Source: Actinopolymorpha sp. NPDC004070 (lineage in GTDB: Bacteria > Actinomycetota > Actinomycetes > Propionibacteriales > Actinopolymorphaceae). Taken from it: 64,000 nucleotides of DNA. How positions within the stretch are numbered: the stretch's first letter is position 1; each line of letters begins with the position of its first letter. The position numbers and the translations under genes were made by a program. The notes under the pieces were generated by a model. It worked only from the letters and a program-made list of their open reading frames with translations. It ran no database searches and was not told where the DNA came from. Of this stretch, positions 1-11,653 are shown one piece after another. The stretch is from NCBI RefSeq assembly GCF_040610475.1, contig NZ_JBEXMJ010000003.1:248001-312000 (forward strand), read 5' to 3'.

Positions 1-51
1 ATCGTCGCGGTCGCGAGCATCGACCCCGTGATGGGTGGAGTGGACCGTTGA
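1..51 (+). CDS. nuoD: NADH-quinone oxidoreductase subunit D, 3' end only
   Basis: Only the last 16 codons and a TGA stop (49-51) are inside the window. They read IVAVASIDPVMGGVDR, the typical C-terminus of NuoD, the 49-kDa subunit that forms the quinone pocket of complex I together with NuoB. The identification rests on this tail and on its position directly before nuoE. The stop overlaps the nuoE TTG start as TTGA. The rest of the gene, and presumably nuoA-B-C, lie to the left. Confidence 0.85.
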   Translation: MVAVASIDPVMGGVDR

Positions 52-923
52 TCACCGAGAAGACGCGTGCGGAGATGCGGGAGATCATCGCGCGCTACCC
101 CCAGCCGCGGTCGGCGCTGCTGCCGATGCTGCACCTCGTCCAGAGCGAGGAGGGCTTCGTCAGCCCCGAGGGCATCGAGGTGTGTGCCGAGCTCCTCGAC
201 ATCACCGCGGCCGAGGTCGCGGCTGTGGCGACCTTCTACACGATGTACAAGCGCCGTCCGGTCGGCGACTACCACGTCGGCGTGTGCACCAACACGCTGT
301 GCGCGGTGATGGGCGGCGACCAGATCATGGCCGGGCTGAAGGAACACCTCGGGATCGGCAACGACGAGACCACCGAGGACGGCAAGGTCACCCTCGAACA
401 CGTCGAGTGCAACGCCGCCTGCGACTTCGCCCCCGTGGTGATGGTCAACTGGGAGTTCTTCGACAACATGACCCCCGACCGGGCCCGCAAGCTCGTCGAC
501 GACCTGAGGGCCGGCGCCGAGGTGGAGGCCGACCGGGGTGCGCGGGTGTGCACCTGGCGGCAGGCCGAGCGGGTGCTGGCCGGCTTCCCCGACGGCCGCG
601 CGGACGAGGGTCCGTCGGCCGGTGAGGCGTCGCTGGCCGGGCTGCGGTTGGCGCACGAGCGCGGCTGGACCGCCGGCGGGAACGTCGCCACGGCCGGACC
701 CGACCTGACCACCCGCGCGAGCACGCCGGGCGAGGCGGCCCGGACCGCGGCCGAGACCGACACGACCCGCGCCGAGAGCGAGTCGCGGGCCGCGGAGGCC
801 GGCGTGGGCAGAGGCGGCCAGGGCCCGGGCAACCGGCCCGAGACGCCGGACAGCGGTGCGGAGAACGCCGACGCCCGCAACTCGGGCAACGGCAGCGCCG
901 ACGGTGAGAAGGGACAGCGATGA
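48..923 (+). CDS. nuoE: NADH-quinone oxidoreductase subunit E, with long C-terminal tail
   Basis: This is the 24-kDa subunit of the complex I NADH-dehydrogenase module, a thioredoxin-like fold holding the [2Fe-2S] cluster N1a. The four ligands are visible as C80, C85, C121 and C125 (contexts VCTNTLC and CNAAC). The start is a TTG that shares TTGA with the nuoD stop; no ATG or GTG fits better before the conserved region. The family is usually around 160-240 residues. Here it is 291, because residues from about 190 onward form an Ala/Glu/Thr/Gly-rich, probably disordered tail. The stop overlaps nuoF as ATGA. Confidence 0.95.
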   Translation: MITEKTRAEMREIIARYPQPRSALLPMLHLVQSEEGFVSPEGIEVCAELLDITAAEVAAVATFYTMYKRRPVGDYHVGVCTNTLCAVMGGDQIMAGLKEHLGIGNDETTEDGKVTLEHVECNAACDFAPVVMVNWEFFDNMTPDRARKLVDDLRAGAEVEADRGARVCTWRQAERVLAGFPDGRADEGPSAGEASLAGLRLAHERGWTAGGNVATAGPDLTTRASTPGEAARTAAETDTTRAESESRAAEAGVGRGGQGPGNRPETPDSGAENADARNSGNGSADGEKGQR

Positions 924-2242
924 CCGATCCGCTTGCGCCGGTCCTCACGGCCAACTGGGGCCGGCAGGGTTCGTGGACCATGCGTGCCTACGCCGACCAG
1001 GGCGGGTACGAAGCGCTCAAGCAGGCGTTCGGCCGCGAGCCCGAAGAGATCGTGGCCATGGTCAAGGACTCCGGCCTGCGCGGCCGCGGGGGCGCGGGCT
1101 TCCCCACCGGGATGAAGTGGGGCTTCCTGCCGCCGCTCGGTGACAAGCCGCGCTACCTCGTCGTCAACGCCGACGAGTCCGAGCCGGGCACCTGCAAGGA
1201 CATCCCGCTGATGATGGCCAGCCCGCACACGCTGGTGGAGGGCGTCATCATCTCGGCGTACGCCATTCGCGCGCGGCAGGCGTTCATCTACGTCCGCGGT
1301 GAGGTGCTGCACGTCATCCGCCGGCTGCAGCAGGCGGTGCAGGAGGCCTACGCCGCGGGCTACATCGGCCGCAACATCCTCGACACCGGCTACGACCTGG
1401 ACGTCGTGGTGCACGCGGGCGCGGGCGCCTACATCTGTGGTGAGGAGACCGCCCTGCTCGACTCCCTGGAGGGTCGTCGGGGTCAGCCTCGGCTGCGGCC
1501 GCCCTTCCCGGCCGTCGCGGGTCTGTACGCCTCGCCCACTGTCATCAACAACGTCGAGTCCATCGCCTCGGTTCCGGCAATCGTCGCCAACGGACCGGAA
1601 TGGTTCGCCGGCATGGGGACCGAGAAGAGCAAGGGCCACGTCATCTACTCCCTGTCCGGGCACGTCGAGCGGCCGGGACAGTACGAAGGCCCGCTGGGCA
1701 TCACCCTGCGCGAGCTGCTCGACCTGGCCGGCGGGATCCGCGCCGGGCACAAGCTCAAGTTCTGGACGCCGGGCGGGTCCTCCACGCCGATGCTCACCGA
1801 CGAACACCTCGACGTGCCGCTCGACTACGAGGGGATGATGGGCGCCGGCAGCATGCTCGGCACCCGCGCTCTGCAGATGTTCGACGACACCACCTGCGCG
1901 GTGCGGGCGGTGCTGCGGTGGACGGAGTTCTACAAGCACGAGTCGTGCGGCAAGTGCACTCCCTGCCGGGAGGGCACCTGGTGGCTGGTGCAGATCCTCG
2001 AACGCCTGGAGCGGGGCGAGGGGAGCACCGACGACCTGGAGACGCTGCTCGACCTGTGCGACAACATCGCCGGCCGGTCGTTCTGCGCCCTGGCCGACGG
2101 AGCCGTCGCGCCGATCATGTCGTCCATCAAGTTCTTCCGCGACGATTACGTCGCGCACTTCGAACACGGCGGGTGCCCGTTCGACCCGGCCGCATCCACG
2201 TTGTTCGGGGCCGAGACTGCGACCGCAGGAGTTGGCGTATGA
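920..2242 (+). CDS. nuoF: NADH-quinone oxidoreductase subunit F (NADH/FMN subunit)
   Basis: This 51-kDa subunit of complex I binds NADH and FMN and passes electrons through [4Fe-4S] cluster N3. The Gly-rich FMN/NADH segment [10 protein letters not shown] is at residues 55-64 and the [12 protein letters not shown] segment follows. The cluster ligands sit in [11 protein letters not shown] (C343, C346, C349), with a fourth Cys about 40 residues on. The length of 440 aa is normal. The ATG overlaps the nuoE stop, and the stop overlaps nuoG in the same ATGA fashion, so translational coupling is likely. No F homologue exists in the second nuo cluster of this window. Confidence 0.97.
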   Translation: MTDPLAPVLTANWGRQGSWTMRAYADQGGYEALKQAFGREPEEIVAMVKDSGLRGRGGAGFPTGMKWGFLPPLGDKPRYLVVNADESEPGTCKDIPLMMASPHTLVEGVIISAYAIRARQAFIYVRGEVLHVIRRLQQAVQEAYAAGYIGRNILDTGYDLDVVVHAGAGAYICGEETALLDSLEGRRGQPRLRPPFPAVAGLYASPTVINNVESIASVPAIVANGPEWFAGMGTEKSKGHVIYSLSGHVERPGQYEGPLGITLRELLDLAGGIRAGHKLKFWTPGGSSTPMLTDEHLDVPLDYEGMMGAGSMLGTRALQMFDDTTCAVRAVLRWTEFYKHESCGKCTPCREGTWWLVQILERLERGEGSTDDLETLLDLCDNIAGRSFCALADGAVAPIMSSIKFFRDDYVAHFEHGGCPFDPAASTLFGAETATAGVGV

Positions 2243-4770
2243 CAGTGCAGGCGTCCGACAAGACGTCGGCCGAGGTGGAGAACCTCGTCACGCTCACCAT
2301 CGACGACGTCAAGGTGAGTGTGCCGAAGGGCACCCTGGTGATCCGGGCCGCGGAGATGATCGGGGTGCAGATCCCGAGGTTCTGCGACCACCCGCTGCTG
2401 GACCCGGTGGGTGCCTGCCGGCAGTGCCTGGTCGACATCCCCGACGCGGGCAACGGCCGCGGGTTCCCCAAGCCGCAGGCGTCCTGCACGATCGAGGCCG
2501 CCGAGGGCATGGTCGTCAAGACCCAGTTGACGTCCGGTACGGCGGACAAGGCGCAGCAGGGAATCATGGAGTTCCTGCTGATCAACCACCCGCTGGACTG
2601 CCCGGTCTGCGACAAGGGCGGTGAGTGCCCGCTGCAGAACCAGGCGATGAGCAACGGCCGGCCGGAGAGCCGCTTCACCGAGGTGAAGCGCACCTACCCC
2701 AAGCCGATCAACATCTCCAGCCAGGTGCTGCTCGACCGCGAGCGCTGCGTCCTGTGCGCGCGGTGCACCCGCTTCTCCAAGCAGGTGGCCGGCGACCCGT
2801 TCATCGAGCTCCTCGAGCGCGGCGCGCTGCAGCAGGTCGGCATCTACGAGAAGGAGCCGTTCTCCAGCTACTTCTCCGGCAACACCATCCAGATCTGCCC
2901 GGTCGGCGCGCTCACCAGCGCCCAGTACCGCTTCCGCTCGCGCCCGTTCGACCTGGTGTCCACGCCGGGCACCTGCGAGCACTGCTCCAACGGCTGCTCG
3001 ATCCGCACCGACCACCGGCGCGGCAAGGTCATGCGCCGGCTGGCAGGCGATGACCCCGAGGTCAACGAGGAGTGGATCTGCGACAAGGGCCGGTTCGCGT
3101 TCCGGTACGCCGCCACGACCGACCGCCTCACGCACCCGCTGGTCCGCGACGAGGACGACGGTGAGCTGCGCCCGGCGTCGTGGTCGGAGGCGTTCCGGGT
3201 GGCCGCCGAGGGGCTGGCCGCCGCTCGCGGGCGCACCGGTGTGCTGACCGGCGGCCGGGTGACGCTGGAGGACGCCTACGCGTACTCCAAGTTCGCCCGG
3301 GTCGCGCTGAACACCAACAACGTCGACTTCCGTTCCCGGCCGCACTCCCACGAGGAGGCCGACTTCCTCAGCTCCGCCGTCGCCGGCACCGGCCTCGGCG
3401 TGACCTACCGCGACCTGGAGCACGCGAGTGCGGTCCTGCTGGTCGGCCTGGAGGTCGAGGAAGAGGCGCCGATCGTCTTCCTGCGGTTGCGCAAGGCGGT
3501 CAGCAAGGGCGGCACCAAGGTCACCGCGATGGCGCCGTACACCACCTCCGGCCTGGAGAAGCTGTCCGGCTCGCTGCTGCGGGCCGCGCCCGGCACGGAG
3601 GCGGAGTTCCTGGACGCCCTCGGCGTGGCCGGCGCCGACAGCGGTCTGGACGAGGCCGGACGGGCCGCCGCCGAGGCGTTGCGCGGTGAGAACGCCGTGA
3701 TCCTCGTCGGGTCCCGCCTGGCCGGGTCCTCCGGTGCACTGTCGGCCGTACTCCGGCTGGCGGAGGAGACCGGTGCCCGCCTGGCCTGGGTTCCCCGCCG
3801 GGCCGGTGAGCGCGGCGCCGTGGACGCGGGCTGCCTCCCGCACCTGCTGCCCGGTGGACGGCCGAGCTTCGACGCGGCCGCCCGGGTCGACGTGGCCGCG
3901 GCCTGGGGCGTCGGCGAGCTGCCGATCGAGCCCGGCCGGGACGCTTCGACCATGCTCACCGAGGCCGCCGAGGGCGAGCTGGGTGCGCTGGTGGTCGGCG
4001 GTGTGGAGATCGACGACCTGCCCGACCCGGCCGCCGCTCGCGCCGGGCTGGAGCGCGCCGGGTTCGTGGTCAGCCTGGAGCTGTCCCCGAGCGAGGTCAC
4101 GAAGTACGCCGACGTGGTGTTCCCGGTCGCCGCGGTGGCCGAGAAGGCCGGTTCGTTCGTCGACTGGGAGGGCCGTGCCCGCCCGTTCGAGCGGGCGCTC
4201 GCGGAGAGCGGACACCAGTCCGACCTGTGGGTGCTGGCCGGCCTCGCCGACGAGCTGGACGCCCCGCTCGGTTTCACCACCGTCGAGGGCGCCCGCGCGG
4301 AGCTCGCCGAGCTGGGCGCCTGGGACGGCACCCGCGCGGTGCCGCCGCGGCTGCCCGCACCGGAGCCTGCCCAGCCGAGCGCGGGTGAGGCGGTCCTCGC
4401 GACCTGGCCCCAGCTGATCGACGACGGCGCCCTGCTGACCGGGGAGCCGTACCTCGCCGACACCGCCCGCCCGGTGCGGGCGCGCCTGTCCGCGACGACC
4501 GCGACTGCGCTGGGTGTCGTCGAGGGCGACCCGGTGGTGGTCTCCACGGCACACGGCCGGCTGCACCTGCCGGTCGAGGTGGCCGACCTGCCCGACCAGG
4601 TGGTGTGGGTCCCGACCCACTCCAAGGGCTCGCATGTGTACGACACGCTCGGCGCCGACGCCGGCGCGCTCGTGGACGTCGCCCGGGCCGAGCGGGCGCC
4701 ACAGGTAGCGAACGAGTCTCCGAACGGGTCGGCCGCCGGCTCGACCGCCAGTCAGGGAGGTACGGCATGA
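2239..4770 (+). CDS. nuoG: NADH-quinone oxidoreductase subunit G (iron-sulfur subunit)
   Basis: NuoG is the large iron-sulfur subunit of the peripheral arm, 843 aa here. The frame stays open far upstream, but the ATG at 2239 is the start because it overlaps the nuoF stop and precedes the ferredoxin-like domain. Cluster ligands can be read: N1b C49/C60/C63/C83; N5 H117/C121/C124/C130; N4 C170/C173/C176/C220; and the extra N7 set C246/C249/C253/C281, found in only some bacteria. The C-terminal two thirds is a molybdopterin-oxidoreductase-like domain that no longer binds cofactor in this family. The last 30 residues are Ser/Ala/Gly-rich. Confidence 0.96.
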   Translation: MTVQASDKTSAEVENLVTLTIDDVKVSVPKGTLVIRAAEMIGVQIPRFCDHPLLDPVGACRQCLVDIPDAGNGRGFPKPQASCTIEAAEGMVVKTQLTSGTADKAQQGIMEFLLINHPLDCPVCDKGGECPLQNQAMSNGRPESRFTEVKRTYPKPINISSQVLLDRERCVLCARCTRFSKQVAGDPFIELLERGALQQVGIYEKEPFSSYFSGNTIQICPVGALTSAQYRFRSRPFDLVSTPGTCEHCSNGCSIRTDHRRGKVMRRLAGDDPEVNEEWICDKGRFAFRYAATTDRLTHPLVRDEDDGELRPASWSEAFRVAAEGLAAARGRTGVLTGGRVTLEDAYAYSKFARVALNTNNVDFRSRPHSHEEADFLSSAVAGTGLGVTYRDLEHASAVLLVGLEVEEEAPIVFLRLRKAVSKGGTKVTAMAPYTTSGLEKLSGSLLRAAPGTEAEFLDALGVAGADSGLDEAGRAAAEALRGENAVILVGSRLAGSSGALSAVLRLAEETGARLAWVPRRAGERGAVDAGCLPHLLPGGRPSFDAAARVDVAAAWGVGELPIEPGRDASTMLTEAAEGELGALVVGGVEIDDLPDPAAARAGLERAGFVVSLELSPSEVTKYADVVFPVAAVAEKAGSFVDWEGRARPFERALAESGHQSDLWVLAGLADELDAPLGFTTVEGARAELAELGAWDGTRAVPPRLPAPEPAQPSAGEAVLATWPQLIDDGALLTGEPYLADTARPVRARLSATTATALGVVEGDPVVVSTAHGRLHLPVEVADLPDQVVWVPTHSKGSHVYDTLGADAGALVDVARAERAPQVANESPNGSAAGSTASQGGTA

Positions 4771-6191
4771 CCACCGCTGTGCTGCCACTCGCCGCCGGTG
4801 AGCTGGCGGCGTTCGGCAAGGACCCGTGGTGGATCGTCCTCATCAAGGCGGTCGGCATCACGGTGCTGCTGCTGGTGTTCACGATCTTCAACGTGTGGTT
4901 CGAGCGCAAGGTCGTGGCCCGGATGCAGCACCGCACCGGCCCCAAGGTGCACGGCCCCTTCGGTCTGCTGCAGAGCCTCGCCGACGGCGTCAAGCTGTCG
5001 CTGAAGGAGACCATCAAGCCGAAGAACGTCGACACCGTGATCTACGTCATGGCGCCGGTGATCTCCGCGGCGATGGCGTTCACGGCGTTCTCGGTCATCC
5101 CGCTCGGGCCCGAGGTGAGCATCTTCGGGCACCGCACGCCGCTGCAGCTGACCGACCTTCCGGTCGGGGTACTGCTGGTGCTCGCGGTGGCCTCGCTCGG
5201 CATCTACGGCATCGTGCTCGGCGGCTGGTCCTCCGGCTCGACGTACCCGCTGCTGGGTGGTCTTCGCTCGTCGGCGCAGATGATCTCCTACGAGGTCGCG
5301 ATGGGGCTCGCGTTCGTCGCGGTGTTCCTCTACTCCGGCTCGATGTCGACCTCGGAGATCGTCGCCGCGCAGGCACACGGCAGCGCGGCGCACATCTTCG
5401 GGCTGACGATCCAGCTGCCCAGCTGGTACGCCATCGTGCTGCTCCCGTCGTTCCTCATCTACCTCGTGTCGATGGTGGGCGAGACCAACCGGGCGCCGTT
5501 CGACCTGCCGGAGGCCGAGGGTGAGCTGGTGGCGGGCTTCGCCACCGAGTACGCCTCGATGAAGTACCTCCTGTTCTTCCTCGCCGAGTACGTCAACATG
5601 GTGACGGTCTCCGCCCTGGCCACCACGCTGTTCCTCGGCGGCTGGCGGGCTCCGTGGCCGCTGTCGCTGTGGTCGGGCGCCAACGAGGGCTGGCTGCCGT
5701 TCGTGTGGTTCATCGGCAAGGTGCTCGTCTTCATGTTCGTGTTCATCTGGCTGCGGGGGACCCTGCCGCGGCTCCGCTACGACCAGTTCATGCGGCTGGG
5801 CTGGAAGTTCCTGATCCCGATCGCGCTGGTGTGGACGGTCTTCGTGGCGACCGCCCGGGCCACCCTGAGCGCGGGGTACCAGCGTCAGTTCTTCTACGGC
5901 ATCGGGGCGGTCATCCTCGTGGTCCTGGCCCTGTCCTTCGTCTACGACGCGAGGGCGGCCCGCAAGGAGCAGGCGGAGGAGGCCGCGAGGGAGGAAGCGG
6001 ACCGGGCGGAGTTCGACCCGTTCGTCGGTGGATACCCTGTCCCGCCGATGCCCGGACAGAAGGTGCCCGGTCTGCAACCCGCCGCAGTGGCGGTGTCCGC
6101 CGCCGCGGGCGCCCGTGAGACCGGGGCAGGCGGTTCGGGCACCGCCGGCCGATCGACAGACAGCGCAGGCCAGGAGGACTCCCGTGGCTAG
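4767..6191 (+). CDS. nuoH: NADH-quinone oxidoreductase subunit H, with C-terminal extension
   Basis: This membrane subunit sits at the joint of the complex I arms and lines the quinone channel. The ATG at 4767 shares ATGA with the nuoG stop; the frame is open upstream but contains no NuoH sequence there. About eight hydrophobic segments, the conserved [15 protein letters not shown] loop near the N-terminus and the [18 protein letters not shown] loop identify it. At 474 aa it is longer than the common 320-420 because a charged and Gly/Pro-rich tail follows the last membrane segment from about residue 390. The stop overlaps nuoI by 8 bases. Confidence 0.96.
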   Translation: MTTAVLPLAAGELAAFGKDPWWIVLIKAVGITVLLLVFTIFNVWFERKVVARMQHRTGPKVHGPFGLLQSLADGVKLSLKETIKPKNVDTVIYVMAPVISAAMAFTAFSVIPLGPEVSIFGHRTPLQLTDLPVGVLLVLAVASLGIYGIVLGGWSSGSTYPLLGGLRSSAQMISYEVAMGLAFVAVFLYSGSMSTSEIVAAQAHGSAAHIFGLTIQLPSWYAIVLLPSFLIYLVSMVGETNRAPFDLPEAEGELVAGFATEYASMKYLLFFLAEYVNMVTVSALATTLFLGGWRAPWPLSLWSGANEGWLPFVWFIGKVLVFMFVFIWLRGTLPRLRYDQFMRLGWKFLIPIALVWTVFVATARATLSAGYQRQFFYGIGAVILVVLALSFVYDARAARKEQAEEAAREEADRAEFDPFVGGYPVPPMPGQKVPGLQPAAVAVSAAAGARETGAGGSGTAGRSTDSAGQEDSRG

Positions 6192-6783
6192 TCTCAAGCA
6201 GCAGCTCTGGGACCCGATCGCAGGGTTCGGGGTGACCTTCACGACGATGTTCCGGAAGGTCTTCACCGAGCAGTACCCCTTCGAGAAGAAGCCCACCGCG
6301 CCGCGGTTCCACGGCCGGCACCAGCTCAACCGCCACCCGGACGGGCTGGAGAAGTGCGTCGGCTGTGAGCTGTGCGCGTGGGCCTGCCCGGCCGACGCGA
6401 TCTACGTCGAGGGCGCGGACAACACCGAGGGCGAGCGGTTCTCGCCCGGTGAGCGGTACGGCCGCGTCTACCAGATCAACTACCTGCGCTGCATCCTCTG
6501 CGGGCTGTGCATCGAGGCGTGCCCCACCCGGGCGCTCACGATGACCAACGAGTACGAGCTCGCCGACGACAACCGCGCGGACCTGATCTACGAGAAGAAG
6601 GACCTGCTCGCGCCGCTCCTGCCCGGCATGGAGGAGCCGCCGCACGAGATGCGGCTCGGTGACGACGAGAAGGACTACTACATGGGCGCCGGTCTGCCCG
6701 GCTGGTCCCGCCGGGGCGGGTCTGAAACAGGCACGAACGGCGCGAACGGCACGAACGTGGAGAGCGAGGCAGCGCACTCATGA
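6184..6783 (+). CDS. nuoI: NADH-quinone oxidoreductase subunit I (two [4Fe-4S] clusters)
   Basis: NuoI carries clusters N6a and N6b, which lead electrons toward NuoB. Both CxxCxxCxxxCP motifs are intact: C58/C61/C64/C68 and C103/C106/C109/C113. I chose the GTG at 6184, eight bases before the end of nuoH, since the frame upstream shows no family sequence and [11 protein letters not shown] is a plausible N-terminus. The product is 199 aa, with an Asn/Gly/Thr-rich tail (NGANGTN) after residue 180. The stop overlaps nuoJ as ATGA. Confidence 0.95.
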   Translation: MASLKQQLWDPIAGFGVTFTTMFRKVFTEQYPFEKKPTAPRFHGRHQLNRHPDGLEKCVGCELCAWACPADAIYVEGADNTEGERFSPGERYGRVYQINYLRCILCGLCIEACPTRALTMTNEYELADDNRADLIYEKKDLLAPLLPGMEEPPHEMRLGDDEKDYYMGAGLPGWSRRGGSETGTNGANGTNVESEAAHS

Positions 6784-7736
6784 CCGCGACCTTCTGGGTG
6801 CTGGCACCGATCGCGGTGCTCGCCGCCCTGGGCATGGTGCTCGCCCGGAAGGCGGTGCACAGCGCGTTGCTTCTGGCGGCGGTGATGATGTGCCTCGCCA
6901 TCATGTACGCCAGCCTGGACGCGCCCTTCCTGTTCGCCGTCCAGGTGATCGTCTACACCGGCGCCATCCTGATGCTGTTCCTCTTCGTCCTGATGCTGGT
7001 CGGCGTCGACGCGTCGGACTCGGTGGTGGAGACACTGCGCGGTCAGCGGTGGATGGCGATCGGCGGTGCCCTGCTGTTCGGCATCCTGATCCTGGTCGCG
7101 CTCGGCCAGGTCACCCTGGGCAAGCCGGTCGGCCTGGCCGCGGCCACGCCGGACGGCAACGTCCCGGGCCTCGCGTCGCTGCTGTTCTCCAAGTACGTCT
7201 TCGCGTTCGAGGTCACCAGCGCCCTGCTGATCACCGCCGCCGTCGGCGCGATGATCCTCGCCCACCGCGAGCGGCTCACCGAGAAGGTGACCCAGAAGCA
7301 GTTGGCCGAGCAGCGGTTCCGGGCGTACGCCGACCAGGGCCGCCACCCCGGTCAGCACCCGGCTCCCGGCACGTTCGCCCGGCACAACGCGGTCGACACC
7401 CCGGCGCTTCTGCCCGACGGGACCGCGGCGGAGTCCTCGGTCTCCCGGGTGCTCATCGCCCGGGGCACGGTCCGCGACCCCGAGCGCTACGCCAACCAGG
7501 TGCCCGGCCTCGAGCCGTACACCGGCAAGCCGCAGCCCCGTGCGACCCGCGGTGCCGACGGCCGCCCGGCCGACGGCACGGCCGCCGCGGCGAACGGCAC
7601 CGACTACGTGGGCTCGGCGCACAACGGCTCCGGCACCGGCCGCGACGCGGCCGGCAACGGCACGGCCGGCTCCCACGAGGGCGGTTCTCCCGAAGGCGGT
7701 TCCTCCCGTGGCGGCAACAACGGAGGTGACGCATGA
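6780..7736 (+). CDS. nuoJ: NADH-quinone oxidoreductase subunit J, with long C-terminal tail
   Basis: This small membrane subunit is next to the quinone site and takes part in proton-pumping conformational coupling. Five transmembrane segments lie within about the first 165 residues, including the conserved [19 protein letters not shown] stretch. The remaining 150 or so residues are hydrophilic and end in an Asn/Gly/Ser-rich segment ([16 protein letters not shown]), giving 318 aa, well above the 160-280 usual for the family. ATGA overlaps occur at both ends, with nuoI and nuoK. Confidence 0.94.
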   Translation: MTATFWVLAPIAVLAALGMVLARKAVHSALLLAAVMMCLAIMYASLDAPFLFAVQVIVYTGAILMLFLFVLMLVGVDASDSVVETLRGQRWMAIGGALLFGILILVALGQVTLGKPVGLAAATPDGNVPGLASLLFSKYVFAFEVTSALLITAAVGAMILAHRERLTEKVTQKQLAEQRFRAYADQGRHPGQHPAPGTFARHNAVDTPALLPDGTAAESSVSRVLIARGTVRDPERYANQVPGLEPYTGKPQPRATRGADGRPADGTAAAANGTDYVGSAHNGSGTGRDAAGNGTAGSHEGGSPEGGSSRGGNNGGDA

Positions 7737-8032
7737 CCGCCGGTCCCTACATCGTGCTGTCGGCGCTGCTGTTCACGGTCGGTGCGCTCGGTGTGCTCGT
7801 ACGCCGCAACGCGATCGTCGTGTTCATGTGCGTCGAGCTGATGCTGAACGCCGGCAACCTGGCGTTCGTGGCCTTCGCCCGCCAGGTCGGCAACCTCGAC
7901 GGGCAGGTCGTGGCGTTCTTCGTGATGGTGGTGGCGGCGGCCGAGGTCGTCGTCGGTCTGGCGATCCTGATGACCATCTTCCGGACCCGTCGCTCGGCCT
8001 CGGTCGACGACGCGAGCCTGCTGAAGTTCTGA
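7733..8032 (+). CDS. nuoK: NADH-quinone oxidoreductase subunit K
   Basis: NuoK is a three-helix membrane subunit related to MrpC, part of the proton path of complex I. The 99-aa product has the expected size. It contains the acidic membrane residues in [13 protein letters not shown] (helix 2) and in [12 protein letters not shown] (helix 3). It starts inside the nuoJ stop (ATGA). After it comes a 61-base gap, the only real spacer inside this operon, before the GTG of nuoL. Confidence 0.95.
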   Translation: MTAGPYIVLSALLFTVGALGVLVRRNAIVVFMCVELMLNAGNLAFVAFARQVGNLDGQVVAFFVMVVAAAEVVVGLAILMTIFRTRRSASVDDASLLKF

Positions 8033-8093
8033 TGCGGCCGACACCTGATGCCAGCCCCAATCGGCCCGTTCTGATCCGAGAGGCGAGACCCAC

Positions 8094-10028
8094 GTGACCA
8101 CCCCTGTGAGCGCCCTGGCGCTGGCCGGCGAGCAAGCGGCCCACGCGAGCGGCGTCTTCTCGCTGCTGTGGCTGATCGTCGCCATCCCGGCGGTCTCGGC
8201 AGCGGTGATCCTGCTTTCGGGACGCGCCGGCAACGCCTGGGGACATCTCCTCGGCTGCGCGGCACCGATCGCGTCGTTCGTGCTCGGCGCGATCATGTTC
8301 TTCTCCATGGTCGGCCGCGGCCCGGAGGACCGGGCGGTGGCCCAGCAGCTCTACACGTACATCCCGCTGCCTGGCTACCACGTCGAGGCGGGGCTGCTGC
8401 TGGACCAGCTGTCGGTGTGCTTCGTGCTGCTGATCACCGGTGTCGGCAGCATCATCCACATCTACTCCCTCGGCTACATGGCCCACGACGAGCGGCGGAA
8501 GAGGTTCTTCGGATACCTCAACCTGTTCGTCTCGGCGATGCTGCTGCTGGTGCTGGCCAACGACTTCCTCGTGGTCTTCATCGGCTGGGAGGGTGTCGGC
8601 CTCGCGTCGTACCTCCTGATCGGCTTCTGGCAGCACAAGCACTCCGCGGCCACGGCGGCGAAGAAGGCGTTCGTCGTCAACCGCGTCGGTGACGTCGGCC
8701 TGTCGCTGGCGGTGATGCTGATGCTGGCGACGTTCGGCACCTCCTCCTTCGCCGGTGTCTTCTCCCACGTGGGTGCTGCCGGGACCGGCATCGCCACCGC
8801 GCTGGGGTTCTTGCTCCTGCTCGGTGCGTGCGGTAAGTCCGCGCAGTTCCCGCTGCAGTCCTGGCTGCTGGACGCGATGGAGGGCCCGACCCCGGTGTCG
8901 GCGCTGATCCACGCGGCGACGATGGTGACCGCGGGGGTCTACCTCGTCACCCGCTCCAACGCGATCTTCGACCAGGCGCCGGTCGCCCAGACCGCGGTGG
9001 TGACCGTCGGCACGATCACGCTGCTGATGGGTGCGATCATCGGTTGCGCCAAGGACGACATCAAGAAGGTGCTGGCCGGCTCCACCATGAGCCAGATCGG
9101 CTACATGATGCTGGCCGCCGGGCTCGGGCCGGTGGGGTACGCCTTCGCGATCTTCCACCTGCTGACGCACGGGTTCTTCAAGGCCGACATGTTCCTCGGC
9201 GCCGGCTCGGTGATGCACGGCATGAACGACGAGGTCAACATGCGCCGGTACGGCGCGCTGCGCAAGGTCATGCCGATCACCTTCGGCACGTTCTTCGTGG
9301 GCTACCTCGCGATCATCGGCATCCCGCCGTTCGCCGGGTTCTTCAGCAAGGACAAGATCATCGAGGTGGCGTTCGCCTCGAACTTCTGGATCGGCCTGTG
9401 CGCACTGCTCGGCGCCGGCGTGACCGCGTTCTACATGACCCGGCTGGTGTACATGACGTTCCTCGGTCACAAGCGCTGGCCCAAGGACGCGCACCCGCAC
9501 GAGTCGCCGTTGGTGATGACCGTCCCGCTGATCCTGCTGGCGTTCCTCAGCCTCGTGGGAGGTGCCGGCCTGGCCTACGTCGGCGGCGGCATCGTCAAGT
9601 GGCTGGAGCCGGTGGTCGGTGAGAAGGAAGCACACCTGCCCTTCCCGCTGATCCTGCTGACCATCGTCACCCTGCTGGTGGTGCTGCTCGGCATCGCGGT
9701 CGCCTGGCTGTTCGTGGCGCGCCGGGAGGTGCCGACCGTCGCACCGACCAAGGTGTCGCCGATCACCACCGCGGCGCGCCGGGACCTGTACGGCGACGCC
9801 TTCAACGAGGTCGTCCTCATGCGTCCCGGTCAGGAGGTGACCCGCGGGCTGGTCGGCTTCGACAACCGCGGGGTCGACGGCGTGGTCAACGGCCTCGCCG
9901 CCTTCTTCGGTGGCGTGTCCGGCCGGGTCCGGCGGGTCCAGACCGGCTTCGTCCGTTCGTACGCACTCGTCATGATCGGGGGCGCCGCCCTCGTCGTCGT
10001 GTCCATGCTGTTGGTGAGGCTGTCGTGA
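8094..10028 (+). CDS. nuoL: NADH-quinone oxidoreductase subunit L (antiporter-like)
   Basis: NuoL is the distal antiporter-like proton-pumping subunit, with the long lateral helix running along the membrane arm. The 644-aa product has about 16 hydrophobic segments. It contains the conserved antiporter core, including the [16 protein letters not shown] and [15 protein letters not shown] segments. The start is GTG at 8094, about 14 bases after a weak GAG-containing ribosome site. The C-terminal part ends in a last membrane helix, as expected. The stop overlaps nuoM as GTGA. Confidence 0.96.
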   Translation: MTTPVSALALAGEQAAHASGVFSLLWLIVAIPAVSAAVILLSGRAGNAWGHLLGCAAPIASFVLGAIMFFSMVGRGPEDRAVAQQLYTYIPLPGYHVEAGLLLDQLSVCFVLLITGVGSIIHIYSLGYMAHDERRKRFFGYLNLFVSAMLLLVLANDFLVVFIGWEGVGLASYLLIGFWQHKHSAATAAKKAFVVNRVGDVGLSLAVMLMLATFGTSSFAGVFSHVGAAGTGIATALGFLLLLGACGKSAQFPLQSWLLDAMEGPTPVSALIHAATMVTAGVYLVTRSNAIFDQAPVAQTAVVTVGTITLLMGAIIGCAKDDIKKVLAGSTMSQIGYMMLAAGLGPVGYAFAIFHLLTHGFFKADMFLGAGSVMHGMNDEVNMRRYGALRKVMPITFGTFFVGYLAIIGIPPFAGFFSKDKIIEVAFASNFWIGLCALLGAGVTAFYMTRLVYMTFLGHKRWPKDAHPHESPLVMTVPLILLAFLSLVGGAGLAYVGGGIVKWLEPVVGEKEAHLPFPLILLTIVTLLVVLLGIAVAWLFVARREVPTVAPTKVSPITTAARRDLYGDAFNEVVLMRPGQEVTRGLVGFDNRGVDGVVNGLAAFFGGVSGRVRRVQTGFVRSYALVMIGGAALVVVSMLLVRLS

Positions 10029-11653
10029 ACAACTTCCCTTGGCTGACCGTCATCGGCGTGCTCCCCGCCGTCGGGGCGCTCGTGGTGGCGCTGCTCCCGA
10101 AGGGGCGCGACCTGCTGGCGAAGCAGACCGCGCTCGCCTTCTCCACGGTCGCGCTCGTGCTCGCCGTGGTGATGGCGGTGCGGTTCGACCCGGCGCGCTC
10201 GAGCGGGGGTCGGTTCCAGTTCGCCGAGCAGCACAGCTGGATCCCGCAGTTCGGCGTCCACTACGCCCTCGGCCTGGACGGCATCGGCCTGGTGCTGTTC
10301 CTGCTCACCGCGCTGCTCACGCCGGTGGTGATCCTGGCGTCGTGGAACGACGCGGACGCACCGGCCCGGGCGGCGGGCGCGGCGGTCGACGCGACCGGTC
10401 AGCCCACCGACGCGGACAAGTCGGATCAGCAGCAGCGGCAGGGCGGGGTGAAGACGTTCTTCGCGCTGATGCTGGCGCTGGAGACGCTGGCACTCGGGGT
10501 GTTCGCGGCCACCGACGTGTTCTTGTTCTACGTGCTGTTCGAGGCCACGCTGATCCCGATCTACTTCCTGATCGGCCGGTTCGGCGGCCCGCGCCGCAGC
10601 TACGCCGCGGTGAAGTTCCTGATCTACAGCCTTGTCGGCGGTCTGCTCATGCTGGCCTCGGTGGTCGGCCTGTACGCCCTGTCGGCGTCGCAGAGCAAGG
10701 GCAACCCGTCGTTCCTGCTGCACTCGCTGACCGAGCTGAACATCGACCCGGCCACCCAGAAGTGGCTGTTCGCCGGCTTCTTCATCGCGTTCGCGATCAA
10801 GGCGCCGATGTGGCCGGTGCACACCTGGCTGCCCGACGCCGCCCGGGAGGCGACCCCCGGCACCTCGGTGCTGCTGGTGTCGATCCTGGACAAGATCGGC
10901 ACGTTCGGGATGATCCGGCTGTGCCTCCAGCTGTTCCCGGAGGCCTCGCAGTGGGCCACCCCGGCGATCATCGTGCTGGCCGTGATCAGCGTGATCTACG
11001 GCGCGGTCCTCGCGATCGGGCAGCGGGACATCAAGACGGTGATCGCCTACAGCTCGGTCTCCCACTTCGGTGTGATCGTGCTCGGCATCTTCGCGATGAC
11101 CAGCCAGGGCCAGACCGGCGCGACGCTCTACATGCTCAACCACGGGTTGTCCACGGCGGCGCTGTTCCTGGTCGGCGGCTACCTCATCAGCCGGCGCGGC
11201 TCGTCGCGGATCGCCGACTTCGGCGGGGTGGACAAGGTGGCGCCGGTGCTGTCCGGCACGTTCCTGTTCGCCGCCCTGTCCGGGCTCGCGCTGCCCGGGC
11301 TGGCGCCGTTCGTCAGTGAGTTCCTGGCGCTGGCGGGCACGTTCAAGCGGTACGAGGTGGCGGCGATCATCGCCACCTGCAGCATCATCCTGGCTGCGCT
11401 GTACATGCTGATCCTCTTCCAGCGCACGATGACCGGCCCGACCGCCGCGGCGGTGGCGAAGATGCCCGACCTGCGTGGCCGGGAGAAACTCGCGATCGCT
11501 CCGCTGGTCGTCCTGATCATCGCGCTCGGGGTGTTCCCCAAGCCGGCGCTCGATGTCATCTCACCCGCCGTCGACGCGACGATGAAGCGGGTCGGTGTCA
11601 CCGATCCGGCACCCAAGGTCCCCGTCACGGCTCCTTCGGAAGGTACGAAGTGA
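10025..11653 (+). CDS. nuoM: NADH-quinone oxidoreductase subunit M (antiporter-like)
   Basis: This second antiporter-like proton-pumping subunit of the membrane arm has 542 aa and about 14 membrane segments. Recognisable features are the charged helix [18 protein letters not shown] with the conserved Glu, and the [10 protein letters not shown] motif followed by a Lys-bearing helix. An Ala/Asp/Gln-rich loop of about 30 residues (near residues 115-145) is somewhat longer than in many homologues. It starts with GTG inside the nuoL stop and ends in GTGA shared with nuoN. Confidence 0.96.
   Translation: MNNFPWLTVIGVLPAVGALVVALLPKGRDLLAKQTALAFSTVALVLAVVMAVRFDPARSSGGRFQFAEQHSWIPQFGVHYALGLDGIGLVLFLLTALLTPVVILASWNDADAPARAAGAAVDATGQPTDADKSDQQQRQGGVKTFFALMLALETLALGVFAATDVFLFYVLFEATLIPIYFLIGRFGGPRRSYAAVKFLIYSLVGGLLMLASVVGLYALSASQSKGNPSFLLHSLTELNIDPATQKWLFAGFFIAFAIKAPMWPVHTWLPDAAREATPGTSVLLVSILDKIGTFGMIRLCLQLFPEASQWATPAIIVLAVISVIYGAVLAIGQRDIKTVIAYSSVSHFGVIVLGIFAMTSQGQTGATLYMLNHGLSTAALFLVGGYLISRRGSSRIADFGGVDKVAPVLSGTFLFAALSGLALPGLAPFVSEFLALAGTFKRYEVAAIIATCSIILAALYMLILFQRTMTGPTAAAVAKMPDLRGREKLAIAPLVVLIIALGVFPKPALDVISPAVDATMKRVGVTDPAPKVPVTAPSEGTK

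Noticed and set aside
269..4788. Long minus-strand open frames opposite nuoE-G (632 and 880 codons)
   Set aside because: They mirror real nuo genes, lack any family sequence and are rich in His/Arg/Gln/Gly as expected for antisense frames in GC-rich DNA.
8033..8093. Small RNA or riboswitch in the 61-base gap before nuoL
   Set aside because: The gap is short, shows no stable fold, and contains only a weak ribosome site.
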